This document shows, in pieces, positions 8,896-16,743 of a stretch of 58,294 nt of DNA. Both the position numbers and the translations under genes were made by a program. Source of the stretch: Methanotrichaceae archaeon (GTDB taxonomy: Archaea > Halobacteriota > Methanosarcinia > Methanotrichales > Methanotrichaceae). The stretch is taken from contig JABLXE010000020.1 in NCBI GenBank assembly GCA_013178225.1, forward strand, positions 1 to 58,294. The letters are read 5' to 3'. Each line of letters starts with the position of its first letter. Within the stretch, counting starts at the first letter, position 1. The notes below the pieces were generated by a model. That model was not told the origin of the DNA. It made no database searches and saw nothing but the letters and a program-made list of their open reading frames with translations.

Positions 8896-9504
8896 TCAGT
8901 CCAGCAACAGCAGCCCAAAAAGCTCCACTTTCTGGCTGTAGTCCGTGATCACCCTGGGGCTGTAGCCAGCGTTTTCCAGTGTCTTGAAGACATCTATTCC
9001 GCAGGCCTCCATGGAGGGACGCATGATATCCCGGTGCCTGCACTTGAGGGCGTCAAGCTCGGATATCGCCTCGTTGCGGTCCAGCTTCTCTTCGATTACG
9101 CAGGTCTCGCACAGCGTACAGGGCATGGCCCCCAGGGCAAAGGCACGGTAGCAGCCGCAGAGAAAGGCTCGTCTCTCCAGGTCGTACATGGCTCGATGCA
9201 TCCTGGAAACCGGGTCCCACATGGCGTGATGAGTGTGTCCCGGAAGCCGGCTCCGGTCCGGCTCGGCCTCGAAGCGGGCCAGCAATGCATGGCGGTATTC
9301 GGATAGCACCTTTCTAGTCTCGTCTGGCGCTGGGGCATAGGGCGGGCAGCACAGGTGGCGGCCGTATCCGGGGCAGCCGTAACGGCACTTGAGCCTCACC
9401 CAGTCGGCAACCACTATTATGCTGGTGGAGATAGGCTTTAGATCTGGATGGATAGACTTAAGCTCGGAGATGAGAGCGTCACGAGTCTGTTTCATAATAT
9501 CCAT
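8896..9504 (-). CDS. DUF2284 predicted metal-binding protein
   Basis: The 202-residue protein is Cys-rich with the arrangement typical of DUF2284: LKCRYGCPGYGRHLCCPPY near residues 37-55, then FLCGCYRAF, MPCTLCETC and a later MEACGID. These twelve or so cysteines suggest one or more Fe-S or zinc sites. Methanogen genomes often carry several paralogues, but no reaction is known to me. The protein has no signal peptide. It lies about 100 bases upstream of the SemiSWEET gene on the same strand, so co-transcription is possible. Confidence 0.85.
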   Translation of the reverse strand: MDIMKQTRDALISELKSIHPDLKPISTSIIVVADWVRLKCRYGCPGYGRHLCCPPYAPAPDETRKVLSEYRHALLARFEAEPDRSRLPGHTHHAMWDPVSRMHRAMYDLERRAFLCGCYRAFALGAMPCTLCETCVIEEKLDRNEAISELDALKCRHRDIMRPSMEACGIDVFKTLENAGYSPRVITDYSQKVELFGLLLLD

Positions 9505-9576
9505 ATAGTATTGGCGTGGTCGAGAATTAGATCTTTTGCCTGGAAACGTTTAGGTCTGGTTTCTCAGAGGATAATG

Positions 9577-9749
9577 TTATAAGAGCTTGAAAATATCTCT
9601 GATGTCCAGCGTACGGCCTGCAAGCGGATCTTCCTGCATTTGCTGAGAAATTTGAGATCTGCAGTTATCATGCGACCTTCCAGTAGCTTGGCCAATGCCA
9701 GATAAATGCAATCATTAATGTTGCGCTCGATTTCTATGATCGCAATCAA
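9577..9749 (-). pseudogene. vapC: decayed VapC-type PIN-domain toxin fragment
   Basis: Only the C-terminal half of a PIN domain remains. It begins right after the antitoxin gene (INDCIYLALAKLLEGRMITADLKFLSK), with the family's D-x2-Y-L-A-L-A helix and the T-A-D metal-binding segment. About the first 70 residues, including the first catalytic Asp, are missing. Near 9630 the frame shifts by one base; restoring it gives a natural tail (MQEDPLAGRTLDIRDIFKLL) ending at TAA 9577-9579. The toxin must therefore be dead through both an N-terminal deletion and a frameshift. Confidence 0.65.
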
Positions 9750-9868
9750 CGTTCTCTGTCTTCATGAATGAGTTCAACCAGGTCAGGAAAATCTCTTCCC
9801 TTCAGCCTCTTTCTGATATCGATGGCCATTTGGCGAGCTGCAACGATGTCTAATTCTGCTGATTGCAT
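9746..9868 (-). CDS. vapB: VapB-type antitoxin, probably orphaned
   Basis: A 40-residue frame from ATG 9868 to TGA 9746 reads MQSAELDIVAARQMAIDIRK and onward. This is a short amphipathic helical protein with the composition and position of a VapB antitoxin, directly upstream of and overlapping the vapC remnant. Codons before the ATG (…ETISP) also read well in frame, so the true start may be a few codons earlier at a non-ATG codon. Because the toxin partner is destroyed, it may have no partner or may have lost its function. Confidence 0.5.
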   Translation of the reverse strand: MQSAELDIVAARQMAIDIRKRLKGRDFPDLVELIHEDRER

Positions 9869-9927
9869 TGGCGAAATGGTTTCATAAAAATGAACAAAAA
9901 TATAAAATAGATTGGCCCTCTAAAGGC

Positions 9928-10380
9928 CTAAATACCTCCCAGATACTCTCCACCAATCGGAGTACCATCGGGATAAGTCTCAAGCCTATTTATCGTGCCG
10001 GCGGGCAGCAGATTCATGTCGTTGGTGGTGTAGGTCGGACCGGCGCCCACTCCGCCATCGATCTCATGGACTATTCCGCTTCCTGAGGTGGTGTTTGATA
10101 CCAGAACCGGTTTGCTGAGATCGGCCGGTGCGTTTATCTTGGTCATCAGCAAATTGGGGTTCTCCCCGAAGTTCTGCCTGACCCAGGCGTTGTAGATGTC
10201 GACCTCGGCATTGAAGCCGGTGATATTGATCCCGTTATTGGCGTTGGCAAATGCTTGTCCCATCTTGAAGCCGTACTTCAGGCCTTCGAGCGCTCCCTGC
10301 TGCCATTCGGTATATCCTTGAGCCATGGCCAGGCCGGCCAGGCATAGAAATATAGCAATGTACTTTGTCTTAACCTTCAT
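9928..10380 (-). CDS. small exported protein, unknown function (150 aa)
   Basis: A signal peptide (MKVKTKYIAIFLCLAGLAMA) leads a mature protein of about 130 residues. It begins with an aromatic/glycine helix (WQQGALEGLKYGFKMGQAF) and continues with an Asn/Thr/Gly-rich part. There are no cysteines and no known domain. ATG 10380 is preceded by ggagtggtgaaag. It is the last gene of a same-strand series of exported proteins (12351 to 9928) and may be co-regulated with the three paralogues upstream, although it does not share their WG-PKG signature. Confidence 0.7.
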   Translation of the reverse strand: MKVKTKYIAIFLCLAGLAMAQGYTEWQQGALEGLKYGFKMGQAFANANNGINITGFNAEVDIYNAWVRQNFGENPNLLMTKINAPADLSKPVLVSNTTSGSGIVHEIDGGVGAGPTYTTNDMNLLPAGTINRLETYPDGTPIGGEYLGGI

Positions 10381-10495
10381 CTTTCACCACTCCTTCATGC
10401 TTTGCCATTTAATAATATGGAGAACTGCGGTCACCGAAATAATTGCGAATATCCTAGGCTCATCACTTCAAACAGCATCGTCAACCCTTGTGCGC

Positions 10496-11023
10496 CTAAC
10501 GAAATATCGGGGGCAGCGAATAGCTCGACCCCATGCTTGTACTGCCTGTACTGCCTGTGCTGCTCGCGCTTTCTGCAGTTCCTGCGGCAACAGGCTCGGT
10601 CATGAGGCTGCTCTCCTCCACATAAACCGGCTTTTCCGTGTAGTGATCTAGGTAGAAGTATCTGGTCACCCCGGTTGATGGAACCACATAGGAATAGATG
10701 GTGTTGCCAGTGAAGACATCGACGCCCACCGGCTTCATCAGGCTGGAATAGTCACCCATGCCGGAAATGAGGGCGCTGAAGGGATCTTCCACCAGAGTTC
10801 CGTCCACGATTATGCCGCCCTTGGGGACACTTCCCCAGTTCCAGAGCGTATTGTTGCCGTCAGTGTCTTCGGCGGCTTGGGTTTGGTTGGCGGATAAAGT
10901 GCTGAGCACATTTCGTCCGTAGTCTCCGCTCAAACTCTGAAAACGGCTCGCACTATCAGCACTGCAATTAACTGCCAAGAGACAAGCTATCGTTAAAGCC
11001 ATTACTGCTAATGCAGTTCTCAT
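10496..11023 (-). CDS. exported paralogue 3 of a tandem family
   Basis: This is the third member of a tandem family. After the signal peptide it shows FQSLSGDYGRN, then LWNWGSVPKGG, VDGTLVEDP and a tyrosine-rich tail ending SLPPIFR. The upstream paralogue ends NLPSIFR. ATG 11023 (MRTALAVMALTIACLLAVNC) is chosen because the signal peptide starts there and it is preceded by ggggtcagt, matching the site before the next paralogue. The frame itself is open further, to 11077. The Ser/Thr/Gly-rich stretch before the C-terminus is low complexity. Function is unknown; a surface or matrix role is inferred from export and composition. Confidence 0.7.
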   Translation of the reverse strand: MRTALAVMALTIACLLAVNCSADSASRFQSLSGDYGRNVLSTLSANQTQAAEDTDGNNTLWNWGSVPKGGIIVDGTLVEDPFSALISGMGDYSSLMKPVGVDVFTGNTIYSYVVPSTGVTRYFYLDHYTEKPVYVEESSLMTEPVAAGTAESASSTGSTGSTSMGSSYSLPPIFR

Positions 11024-11083
11024 ACTGACCCCACTGGCGCTTAATTGGTGCAGAGCCATAAAAGGCTTTCGCATCATTTTTCA

Positions 11084-11647
11084 TTATCTGAAGATCGAGG
11101 GCAGATTAAACGTTCCCTGATCTTCTTGCCCGGCATTCGCGGAATCGGATGCAGGAGCAAAGGCTGTGCGGGTTGGAACTCCTGTAAGCGGATTGAAGTA
11201 GACGTAGAGCAGCTTTCCGGACAGCGGATCCGTATATTTGTAATAAGATTCGCCGGTGGTCGGGTCCACATAGGTTGGGACCACTTCACCGGTAACCGAA
11301 TCGGTATAGGTATATGCGGATGCCTGCGAGTAGGGGTTGTACGGGTCCATGAAAGACTCATCCAGATAGTTTTCGACCACATTCAGCTTATTCAGGGCGT
11401 ACCTGGGATCTCCGATGAGACTACCGTCCAGCACCATGGTCCCCTTGGGCGTGCCCCCCCAATCCCACAGGGTGTCGCCGGAATCGCTTTCGTCTGCGCT
11501 CTCCGTCTCATCGGACTTCATGCTGCTAATAAACGCCCGTCCGTAATCTCCGCCCACGCTCTGGAAGCGGCTGGAATCACCGGCAGAGCAGATCGCAATC
11601 ATCAGGCCTGCCATCAGAAATAGCGCTAACACCAATGCTTTTTTCAT
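11084..11647 (-). CDS. exported paralogue 2 of a tandem family
   Basis: The 187-residue protein has a signal peptide (MKKALVLALFLMAGLMIAIC), then FQSVGGDYGRAF, LWDWGGTPKGT, LDGSLIGDP and a series of repeating units of the type Y-x-D-x2-T-G (TDSVTGE, VDPTTGE, TDPLSGK, FNPLTGV). These repeats suggest an extended, possibly calcium-binding or adhesive, beta-structure. The protein ends LPSIFR. A ggggttaga site precedes ATG 11647. It is flanked by paralogues on both sides, with the downstream one starting 60 bases after its stop. Confidence 0.75.
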   Translation of the reverse strand: MKKALVLALFLMAGLMIAICSAGDSSRFQSVGGDYGRAFISSMKSDETESADESDSGDTLWDWGGTPKGTMVLDGSLIGDPRYALNKLNVVENYLDESFMDPYNPYSQASAYTYTDSVTGEVVPTYVDPTTGESYYKYTDPLSGKLLYVYFNPLTGVPTRTAFAPASDSANAGQEDQGTFNLPSIFR

Positions 11648-11697
11648 TCTAACCCCACCCCATCACGAGTTTAAATTGAGCCATAAAGCCTTTTGGA

Positions 11698-12351
11698 TCA
11701 GTACCCTCGCTGGTACAGGCCGCTTGCCAGGGCATTTATGACCTCAAAGGGCTTGGATACGGAATGGACCTCCTCTCCCGTGACCGGGTCCACGTAGACG
11801 TAGATCGTCTGGCCGGTCGAGTCATCCTGATAGGTGTAATAGCTGAAAAAGGATTCGCCTGTAGAAGGATTGAGATAGCGGTAGTACTTTCTTCCTGTCT
11901 TGGGATCTATGTAAGTGTCCACAGGAAGGCCGCTGTCCGAGTCCGTGTAGCTCTCGTCCAGCCAGTTGCTGGAGAGGTTCCAGAAAGGCCGCAGATAATT
12001 GGGGTCTATTACCAGCTCGCCGTCCACGATCTCGCTGCCTTTGGGAGCACCTCCCCAGCTCCATAGGTCGTTTTCGTTCTCTGAGCTCCCGTTTGCCTCT
12101 GAGCGACCGGCCTTGTCCACTGGATCAACCGAATTGTCCGGGTCCATTGCCTCATTCGCCTTCTTGAATTCCGCGATCCAATTCCGGGCGAATTCACCGC
12201 TCACGCTCTGGAAGTCGGGGGCCCCCTGGCTGCTGCCGATTGAGACGAGAAGAGGCAGGGAAACGAAGATAGCCGCCAAGCTCAAGGCTGCAAAGGCTTC
12301 AGGGACTTTGGGGATCGCTATCATTCGATGTCGCTTTAATTCCTGATTCAT
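11698..12351 (-). CDS. exported paralogue 1 of a tandem family
   Basis: This member contains a hydrophobic export segment (FAALSLAAIFVSLPLLVSIG), FQSVSGEFARNW, LWSWGGAPKG, VDGELVIDP and tyrosine-rich D-P-x-T-G repeats (IDPKTGRKYYRY, LNPSTGE, VDPVTGE). It lacks the LPxIFR ending of the other two. The frame is open to TTG 12438, which would overlap the regulator gene by a few bases. ATG 12351 or ATG 12324 better suits a signal peptide, and I chose 12351 with limited certainty. The close succession with 11647 and 11023 argues for one transcript of three paralogues. Confidence 0.65.
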   Translation of the reverse strand: MNQELKRHRMIAIPKVPEAFAALSLAAIFVSLPLLVSIGSSQGAPDFQSVSGEFARNWIAEFKKANEAMDPDNSVDPVDKAGRSEANGSSENENDLWSWGGAPKGSEIVDGELVIDPNYLRPFWNLSSNWLDESYTDSDSGLPVDTYIDPKTGRKYYRYLNPSTGESFFSYYTYQDDSTGQTIYVYVDPVTGEEVHSVSKPFEVINALASGLYQRGY

Positions 12352-12430
12352 CCGAGGTCGCTTCAAGGTCGGAAATACCTGGGCCTTCAACTTATTCAAC
12401 CGGTTTTTTCCAGTTCTTCGCAACTTCAGG

Positions 12431-12958
12431 CTATTCAATCTTTCTGGCAGCCACCTCGATTGCCCGGACGACGCTGTCCCTGGGAATAATCGTGGCCACA
12501 GGAATGGTGAGAAGCTTCTCTACGGTGGGGCTGACGATGGGGGCGCACACCAGAGCTGAAGCCCCGTCCCGCTCGGCACGAATGGCAGCGATGATGGCCT
12601 CCTCGATGTTGGTGGCAGAGTACTCCCGCAGCGTCATCATCTTATCGCCGATCTTCATCTTCTTCTCGCTGATCTTGTCCAGAACAGGTCGGGCGGCGAT
12701 GATGGCGATGAAATTTCCTTCCGAGCCCTCCATGTGACGGATGGTTTTCACGATCTGGCGGAGGGTGGTGATATTCGGCTCCCGGTGGCCGGATAAGATC
12801 TTGTAGAGGGTGCTCTGGGGAATTCCTGAGATATGGCTGAACTCCCTGGCAGAAAGCCCTAGATCGCCCAGAACCTCCTTGAGGGTATCCCGGAGACTCT
12901 CGTCGGAGATGAAGGCAGATCGCATCACCTTGTCCGCATTAGACATGACTATTGTCAT
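12431..12958 (-). CDS. HTH transcriptional regulator (COG1709-like)
   Basis: The protein has an Xre-type helix-turn-helix (LGLSAREFSHISGIPQSTLY with following LSGHREPNITTL) in its first 75 residues. A C-terminal alpha/beta domain of about 95 residues follows and contains IEEAIIAAIRAERDG and PVATIIPRDSVVRAI. This layout matches an archaeal regulator group I recall as COG1709. It is divergently oriented to the cysteate synthase operon with only about 180 bases between, so it is a strong candidate regulator of that operon and of itself. Starts at 12958 and 12946 both fit the TATA element at 13011-13020; the upstream frame to 13009 would start inside the promoter. Confidence 0.7.
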   Translation of the reverse strand: MTIVMSNADKVMRSAFISDESLRDTLKEVLGDLGLSAREFSHISGIPQSTLYKILSGHREPNITTLRQIVKTIRHMEGSEGNFIAIIAARPVLDKISEKKMKIGDKMMTLREYSATNIEEAIIAAIRAERDGASALVCAPIVSPTVEKLLTIPVATIIPRDSVVRAIEVAARKIE

Positions 12959-13010
12959 CACATGCCTTGATATTTGTACTTTTGGGAAGATTCGCCGTTT
13001 GAGGCACATA

Positions 13011-13021
13011 GTTTATACCTC
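13011..13021 (-). promoter_or_regulatory. TATA box of the HTH regulator gene
   Basis: Read on the minus strand the sequence is aggtataaac. An archaeal start site would be expected about 25 bases downstream, near 12988, giving a leader of about 30 bases before ATG 12958. The bases between this box and the opposing promoter form the shared regulatory region. Confidence 0.5.
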
Positions 13022-13098
13022 ATAAGGGAATATCCTGGTCCAAACGTATTCCGCATTCTATTCTACTGTACAATAAGGAAACATATTGGCCTAAAATA

Positions 13099-13112
13099 GA
13101 AAAAGTTATATG
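13099..13112 (+). promoter_or_regulatory. TATA box of the cysteate synthase operon
   Basis: The sequence aaaaagttatatgc lies about 25 to 30 bases before ATG 13135. This predicts transcription starting at or a few bases before the start codon. No ribosome-binding site is visible, so a leaderless or nearly leaderless mRNA is likely. Confidence 0.5.
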
Positions 13113-13134
13113 CTCTTATTCAAAGGTTAGTTTC

Positions 13135-14361
13135 ATGGGCGAATATTCGGTCAGGTGCGTGAGCGACGGATCGGAGCAGCCGGCTTACGCCCTGAGCTGT
13201 CCGGAACACAACTCACTTCTGCGGGCCTACTACAAAGCGAGGCGGCTCCTGATCAGAGACCTTCCAGGCATGTGGAAATTCTTCGACTGGCTGCCGGTTG
13301 ATGGAATAATCGAGGGGACCGGCGAGGGCTCGGTTACCTATAAGAGCCGTAAGAGCCGCGGCCTGGCTGCCGAGCTGGGGCTGAAGAACCTCTACATCAG
13401 CTTCAGCGGCTACTGGCCGGAGCGGAGAGCAAGGATGCCCACCTGCAGCTTCAAGGATCTGGAAGCTCCTGCAACTGTGAGACGCCTGAAAGAGATGGGA
13501 GGCTCTCCAACGCTGGTAGTGGCCTCAGCCGGAAACACCGCCCGGGCCTTTGCCCAGGCAGCCTCAGTGGCAGGTCAGAGGCTTGTCCTCTTTGTACCAC
13601 AAAAAGCTCTGCAGCGAATATGGATTACCGCGGACCGGGGTCCGGTCACCCTGATCGGCGTAAAAGGCGACTATTTCGATGCTATTGGCGTGGCAGACAG
13701 GATTTCATCCCTCCCCGGTTTTGTCCCTGAGGGCGGGGCCAGGAACATTGCCCGAAGAGACGGCATGGGAACGGTGATGCTGGAAGCGGCTCTCTCCATC
13801 GGCAAAATTCCCGACCACTACTTCCAGGCGGTGGGTAGCGGGACCGGAGGCATATCGGCCTGGGAGGCGGGAATTCGGCTGATTGCCGACGGCCGTTTCG
13901 GATCGAAGCTTCCGCGCCTTCACCTGGCCCAGAACATTCCCAACGCTCCGATTTATTATGCCTGGACCGGGAAGGAGCAGGAGCCCTTTGCAGCCGAGAT
14001 GTTCGACGATGTGCTCTTCAACCGCAGGCCGCCTTATGCCGTGGTCGGCGGGGTGAAGGACGCTCTGGAGAAAACGGACGGGCAGGTCTACGGCATCTCC
14101 GATCAAGAGGCCGCCCGGGGAAAGAGGCTCTTCGAGGAGACCGAGGAGATCGACATTCTCAACGCTCCCGGGGTGGCAGTGGCGGCGCTGGAGCAGGCGG
14201 CAAGATCAGGAGACGTCTTGCCGGATGATATCGTACTTTTAAACATCACCGGAGGAGGCGTGGCCAGGCTGCGAGAGGAGTTGAGCCAAAATGTGCTTTC
14301 CTGCGATGCAATCGTCTCCGATGCCCAGGAGGCGGAACAGTTCCTGGAGGGCAGAATATGA
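13135..14361 (+). CDS. cysteate synthase
   Basis: The 408-residue PLP enzyme belongs to the threonine-synthase fold. The PLP lysine lies in [10 protein letters not shown] at about residue 107, the phosphate-binding loop is [12 protein letters not shown], and [14 protein letters not shown] contributes to the substrate site. In Methanosarcinales this paralogue converts O-phosphoserine and sulfite to L-cysteate, feeding sulfopyruvate and coenzyme M synthesis. Length and N-terminal region ([18 protein letters not shown]) fit cysteate synthase better than threonine synthase. It is the first gene of a four-gene operon and overlaps the next gene by four bases (ATGA). The gene for the next pathway step (sulfopyruvate decarboxylase) is not in the window. 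A threonine synthase relative of other function cannot be fully excluded. Confidence 0.85.
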   Translation: MGEYSVRCVSDGSEQPAYALSCPEHNSLLRAYYKARRLLIRDLPGMWKFFDWLPVDGIIEGTGEGSVTYKSRKSRGLAAELGLKNLYISFSGYWPERRARMPTCSFKDLEAPATVRRLKEMGGSPTLVVASAGNTARAFAQAASVAGQRLVLFVPQKALQRIWITADRGPVTLIGVKGDYFDAIGVADRISSLPGFVPEGGARNIARRDGMGTVMLEAALSIGKIPDHYFQAVGSGTGGISAWEAGIRLIADGRFGSKLPRLHLAQNIPNAPIYYAWTGKEQEPFAAEMFDDVLFNRRPPYAVVGGVKDALEKTDGQVYGISDQEAARGKRLFEETEEIDILNAPGVAVAALEQAARSGDVLPDDIVLLNITGGGVARLREELSQNVLSCDAIVSDAQEAEQFLEGRI

Positions 14362-15110
14362 AAGAGCTAACGTTAACCATCAGAGGCGGTGTGGACAAGG
14401 ACGGACGTCCCGACCACATTAAAGAGATCGAGATACACAGCGGCGAGATCGTGGCCATCGTGGGGCCGACGGGCTCAGGAAAAAGCTCGCTCATAGCCGA
14501 CATCGAGCAGTTTGCCCAGGGAGACACGCCCTCCGGCAGAAGGATTCTGATCGACGGCAGGGAGCCGGATCTACAGATGCGATCCGATCCCAGGAAGAAG
14601 CTGGTGGCTCAGGTCTCGCAGAACATGCATTTTCTGGCGGACATGTCGGTGGAGGAGTTCCTGCGGATGCATGCCAAGTCGAGGGGAAAGGACCCGGCTC
14701 TCGCTGGGAGGGTGATCGAGCTTGCCAATACCCTGACCGGCGAGCCGGTGCGGCCTGATTATCCGCTGACCATCCTGAGCGGCGGCCAGTCGAGGGCGCT
14801 GATGACCGCCGACATTGCGGTGATCAGCGACTCGCCGATAGTGCTGATAGACGAGATTGAGAACGCCGGCATCAAGAAACAGGAAGCTCTGCACCTGCTG
14901 GCCGGTGAGGGAAAGATCGTGGTGGTCGTGACTCACGACCCCATGCTGGCTCTGATGTCCTCCCGCCGCCTGGTGATGAAGAACGGCGGCATGACCAAGG
15001 TGATCAGCACCACTGCCGAGGAGCACCGGGTGTTCAAGGACATCGAGCGGGTGGACAGCTGGCTGACAGGCTTGAGAGAGACCATCCGCCAGGGAGAGGT
15101 CGTGGCTTGA
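14358..15110 (+). CDS. soluble ABC-type ATPase
   Basis: The 250-residue protein is a single ABC nucleotide-binding domain. Walker A GPTGSGKS lies at residues 36-43, the signature LSGGQSRAL near 140, Walker [12 protein letters not shown] near 160, and the switch histidine in VVTHDP. No permease gene is nearby and the protein has no membrane segment, so it is unlikely to drive ordinary transport. It sits between cysteate synthase and a metallo-GTPase, overlapping both by four bases (ATGA and TTGA), which implies translational coupling. Soluble ABC proteins are known in methanogens as the A2 activator of methyl-coenzyme M reductase, but A2 has two domains. A role in assembly or activation of a metal centre is an inference. 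Confidence 0.8.
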   Translation: MKELTLTIRGGVDKDGRPDHIKEIEIHSGEIVAIVGPTGSGKSSLIADIEQFAQGDTPSGRRILIDGREPDLQMRSDPRKKLVAQVSQNMHFLADMSVEEFLRMHAKSRGKDPALAGRVIELANTLTGEPVRPDYPLTILSGGQSRALMTADIAVISDSPIVLIDEIENAGIKKQEALHLLAGEGKIVVVVTHDPMLALMSSRRLVMKNGGMTKVISTTAEEHRVFKDIERVDSWLTGLRETIRQGEVVA

Positions 15111-15805
15111 AGCTGGCGGTGGTGGCCGGTACACCCGGCTCGGGAAAGACCTCGGTGCTGATGCATACCGTGCGGGACCTGAAGAAGGGCGGACACTCCC
15201 CTGCCCTGATCAAGATCGACTGCATGTGGACCGAGGATGACGCTCGCTTCCGGCGCCTCGAGGTGCCGGTGACAGTCGGGCTTTCCAAGGACATGTGCCC
15301 CGACCACTTCGCCATCTACAACGTGGACGAGATGCTGAGCTGGGCCGAGGAGAAGGGGGCAGACGTAGCCATTGCCGAGACCGCGGGCCTGTGTCTGCGC
15401 TGTGCTCCCTATCCCGACCAGTGTCTGGCGGTGTGCGTGATAGACGTGACCGCCGGGCCCAACAGCCCGCTGAAGGTGGGGCCGCTCCTTACCACCGCAG
15501 ACGTGGCGGTGATGACCAAGGGCGATCTGGTCTCCCAGGCGGAGCGGGAGGTGTTCCGGGAGCGCATCCTGGAGGTCAATTCCAGCTGCCGGATCGTGGA
15601 GGCCAACGGGCTGACCGGCAAGGGGGCAGCAGAGCTGGCGGAGATCATCGCCGGCTGGCCGGAGATCTCGGGGGAGATGGTGCTGCGGCACAACCCGCCC
15701 CTGGCCATCTGCACTCTCTGCACCGGCGAGCTGCGGGTTTCCAAGAACCACCACCGTGGAGTGCTGCGACACTTGGACGGCTTCACGGAGTACACCGGTG
15801 AGTAG
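15107..15805 (+). CDS. HypB/CooC-like metallocofactor GTPase
   Basis: The 232-residue protein has a P-loop GTPGSGKTS at residues 8-16, a switch-like segment [11 protein letters not shown], and TKGDL as the base-recognition motif (compare NKxD). It is a SIMIBI-class NTPase like HypB, which delivers nickel. Cysteine pairs in [10 protein letters not shown] and in ICTLCTGEL could bind a metal. The start is TTG 15107, inside the stop codon of the ABC gene; no other start fits the P-loop at the N-terminus. The stop at 15805 directly abuts the next ATG. The gene order suggests it works with the ABC ATPase and the Fe-S protein. The metal and client are unknown. Confidence 0.75.
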   Translation: MKLAVVAGTPGSGKTSVLMHTVRDLKKGGHSPALIKIDCMWTEDDARFRRLEVPVTVGLSKDMCPDHFAIYNVDEMLSWAEEKGADVAIAETAGLCLRCAPYPDQCLAVCVIDVTAGPNSPLKVGPLLTTADVAVMTKGDLVSQAEREVFRERILEVNSSCRIVEANGLTGKGAAELAEIIAGWPEISGEMVLRHNPPLAICTLCTGELRVSKNHHRGVLRHLDGFTEYTGE

Positions 15806-16432
15806 ATGAAAGACATCGAGCGGCTGCTGCCGGGGTTCAACTGTGGCGAGTGCGGCCTTCGCAGCTGCCGGGAGTTTGCCGAGGCGCTGGTGGACGTGGA
15901 GGGCCTCAAGAGATGCCCCATCCTGCAGCAGGAGAGGTTCTCAGACCGGGCAGCGCAGATTGCGGAGCTGCTAAAAGTATCGGAAGCCCGGGAAGAGATA
16001 ATCGGAGTTCTGGACGGGCTTTCTGCCGACTTTGCCCTGGCTCCGCTGAAGGGTGAACCCTCCTGCCGGGAGGACCTGCACGCCTTTGATCCATCATTTT
16101 GCCCACAGCCGGGAGAGGTGTTCCGCTACCGGCCTTTAGGCTGTCCCATCACCCACTTCGCCCGGGTGCTGAGCTTTTCGCACGGCATCGCCACGGTGCA
16201 CCTGATCGGGCCGGTGCACCTGCTGGAGGGAAGGCCGGTGCCTGAGGACATAGGCATCTGTCTGGTGACGGCCTTCGAGGGAACGGTCTGCCGGGGCCGG
16301 AGGCCGGAGGTGGGCGAGACGGTGCGATTTTTGCCCGAGCACTGCATGATGCAGAAGGTGCACTCCGGAGTGATAGTGCACTCTGAGGGGGACATGGTGA
16401 GGATCGAGGGCGTGGATCTGAAGGTGTGGTAG
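15806..16432 (+). CDS. Fe-S protein with PF04060-type cluster motif
   Basis: Residues 8-38 carry LPGFNCGECGLRSC and a later RCPIL, giving C-x2-C-x4-C-x16-C. That is the spacing of the 4Fe-4S domain (PF04060) found in RnfB and in the corrinoid protein of the CO dehydrogenase complex. The rest, about 165 residues, is a beta-rich domain with scattered Cys/His (PSCRED, GCPITHFARV, EHCMMQKVHSG) and no family I recognise. It is the last gene of the operon, starting right after the stop of the GTPase. It could be a scaffold or the electron donor for the cofactor handled by its partners; this is inferred only from context. Confidence 0.7.
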   Translation: MKDIERLLPGFNCGECGLRSCREFAEALVDVEGLKRCPILQQERFSDRAAQIAELLKVSEAREEIIGVLDGLSADFALAPLKGEPSCREDLHAFDPSFCPQPGEVFRYRPLGCPITHFARVLSFSHGIATVHLIGPVHLLEGRPVPEDIGICLVTAFEGTVCRGRRPEVGETVRFLPEHCMMQKVHSGVIVHSEGDMVRIEGVDLKVW

Positions 16433-16743
16433 TGGTGGAAGGCGTTTCATATTAATATAATATTAATCTATAAAATGTTCTTACGTTTTGAGCCACGCTA
16501 TTGAGAAATTAAAGAGCCTTGCTAAAATGGCCTCAATATAACTATATTCTTATATATAAATAAACGTAATTACAAGAATGAGGCTGTTTATATAATATAT
16601 GTCCATTAGGTCGACTCTGATCCTCCAGCCAAATTTAGCCGTTATGATACAGGGTCTAACGAGCTAAGGTATAAGTATTGCTTTAATCAATTAAATCAAA
16701 ATGCTGGGTCCAATTATAAATCTAGGAGGGTCACGATTATAAT
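16433..16743. other. AT-rich intergenic region
   Basis: No gene is seen. The stretch is strongly AT-rich with several tatata strings (for example tttatataatatatg near 16588). An aggaggg sequence lies at 16724-16730, 13 bases before the start of the PIN gene. The change in composition at about 16440 marks the edge of an accessory insertion. Confidence 0.5.

Noticed and set aside
8489-9043. Long 184-residue form of the SemiSWEET gene
   Set aside because: The N-terminal 80 residues would overlap the DUF2284 gene and do not resemble the three-helix family, so GTG 8797 is preferred.
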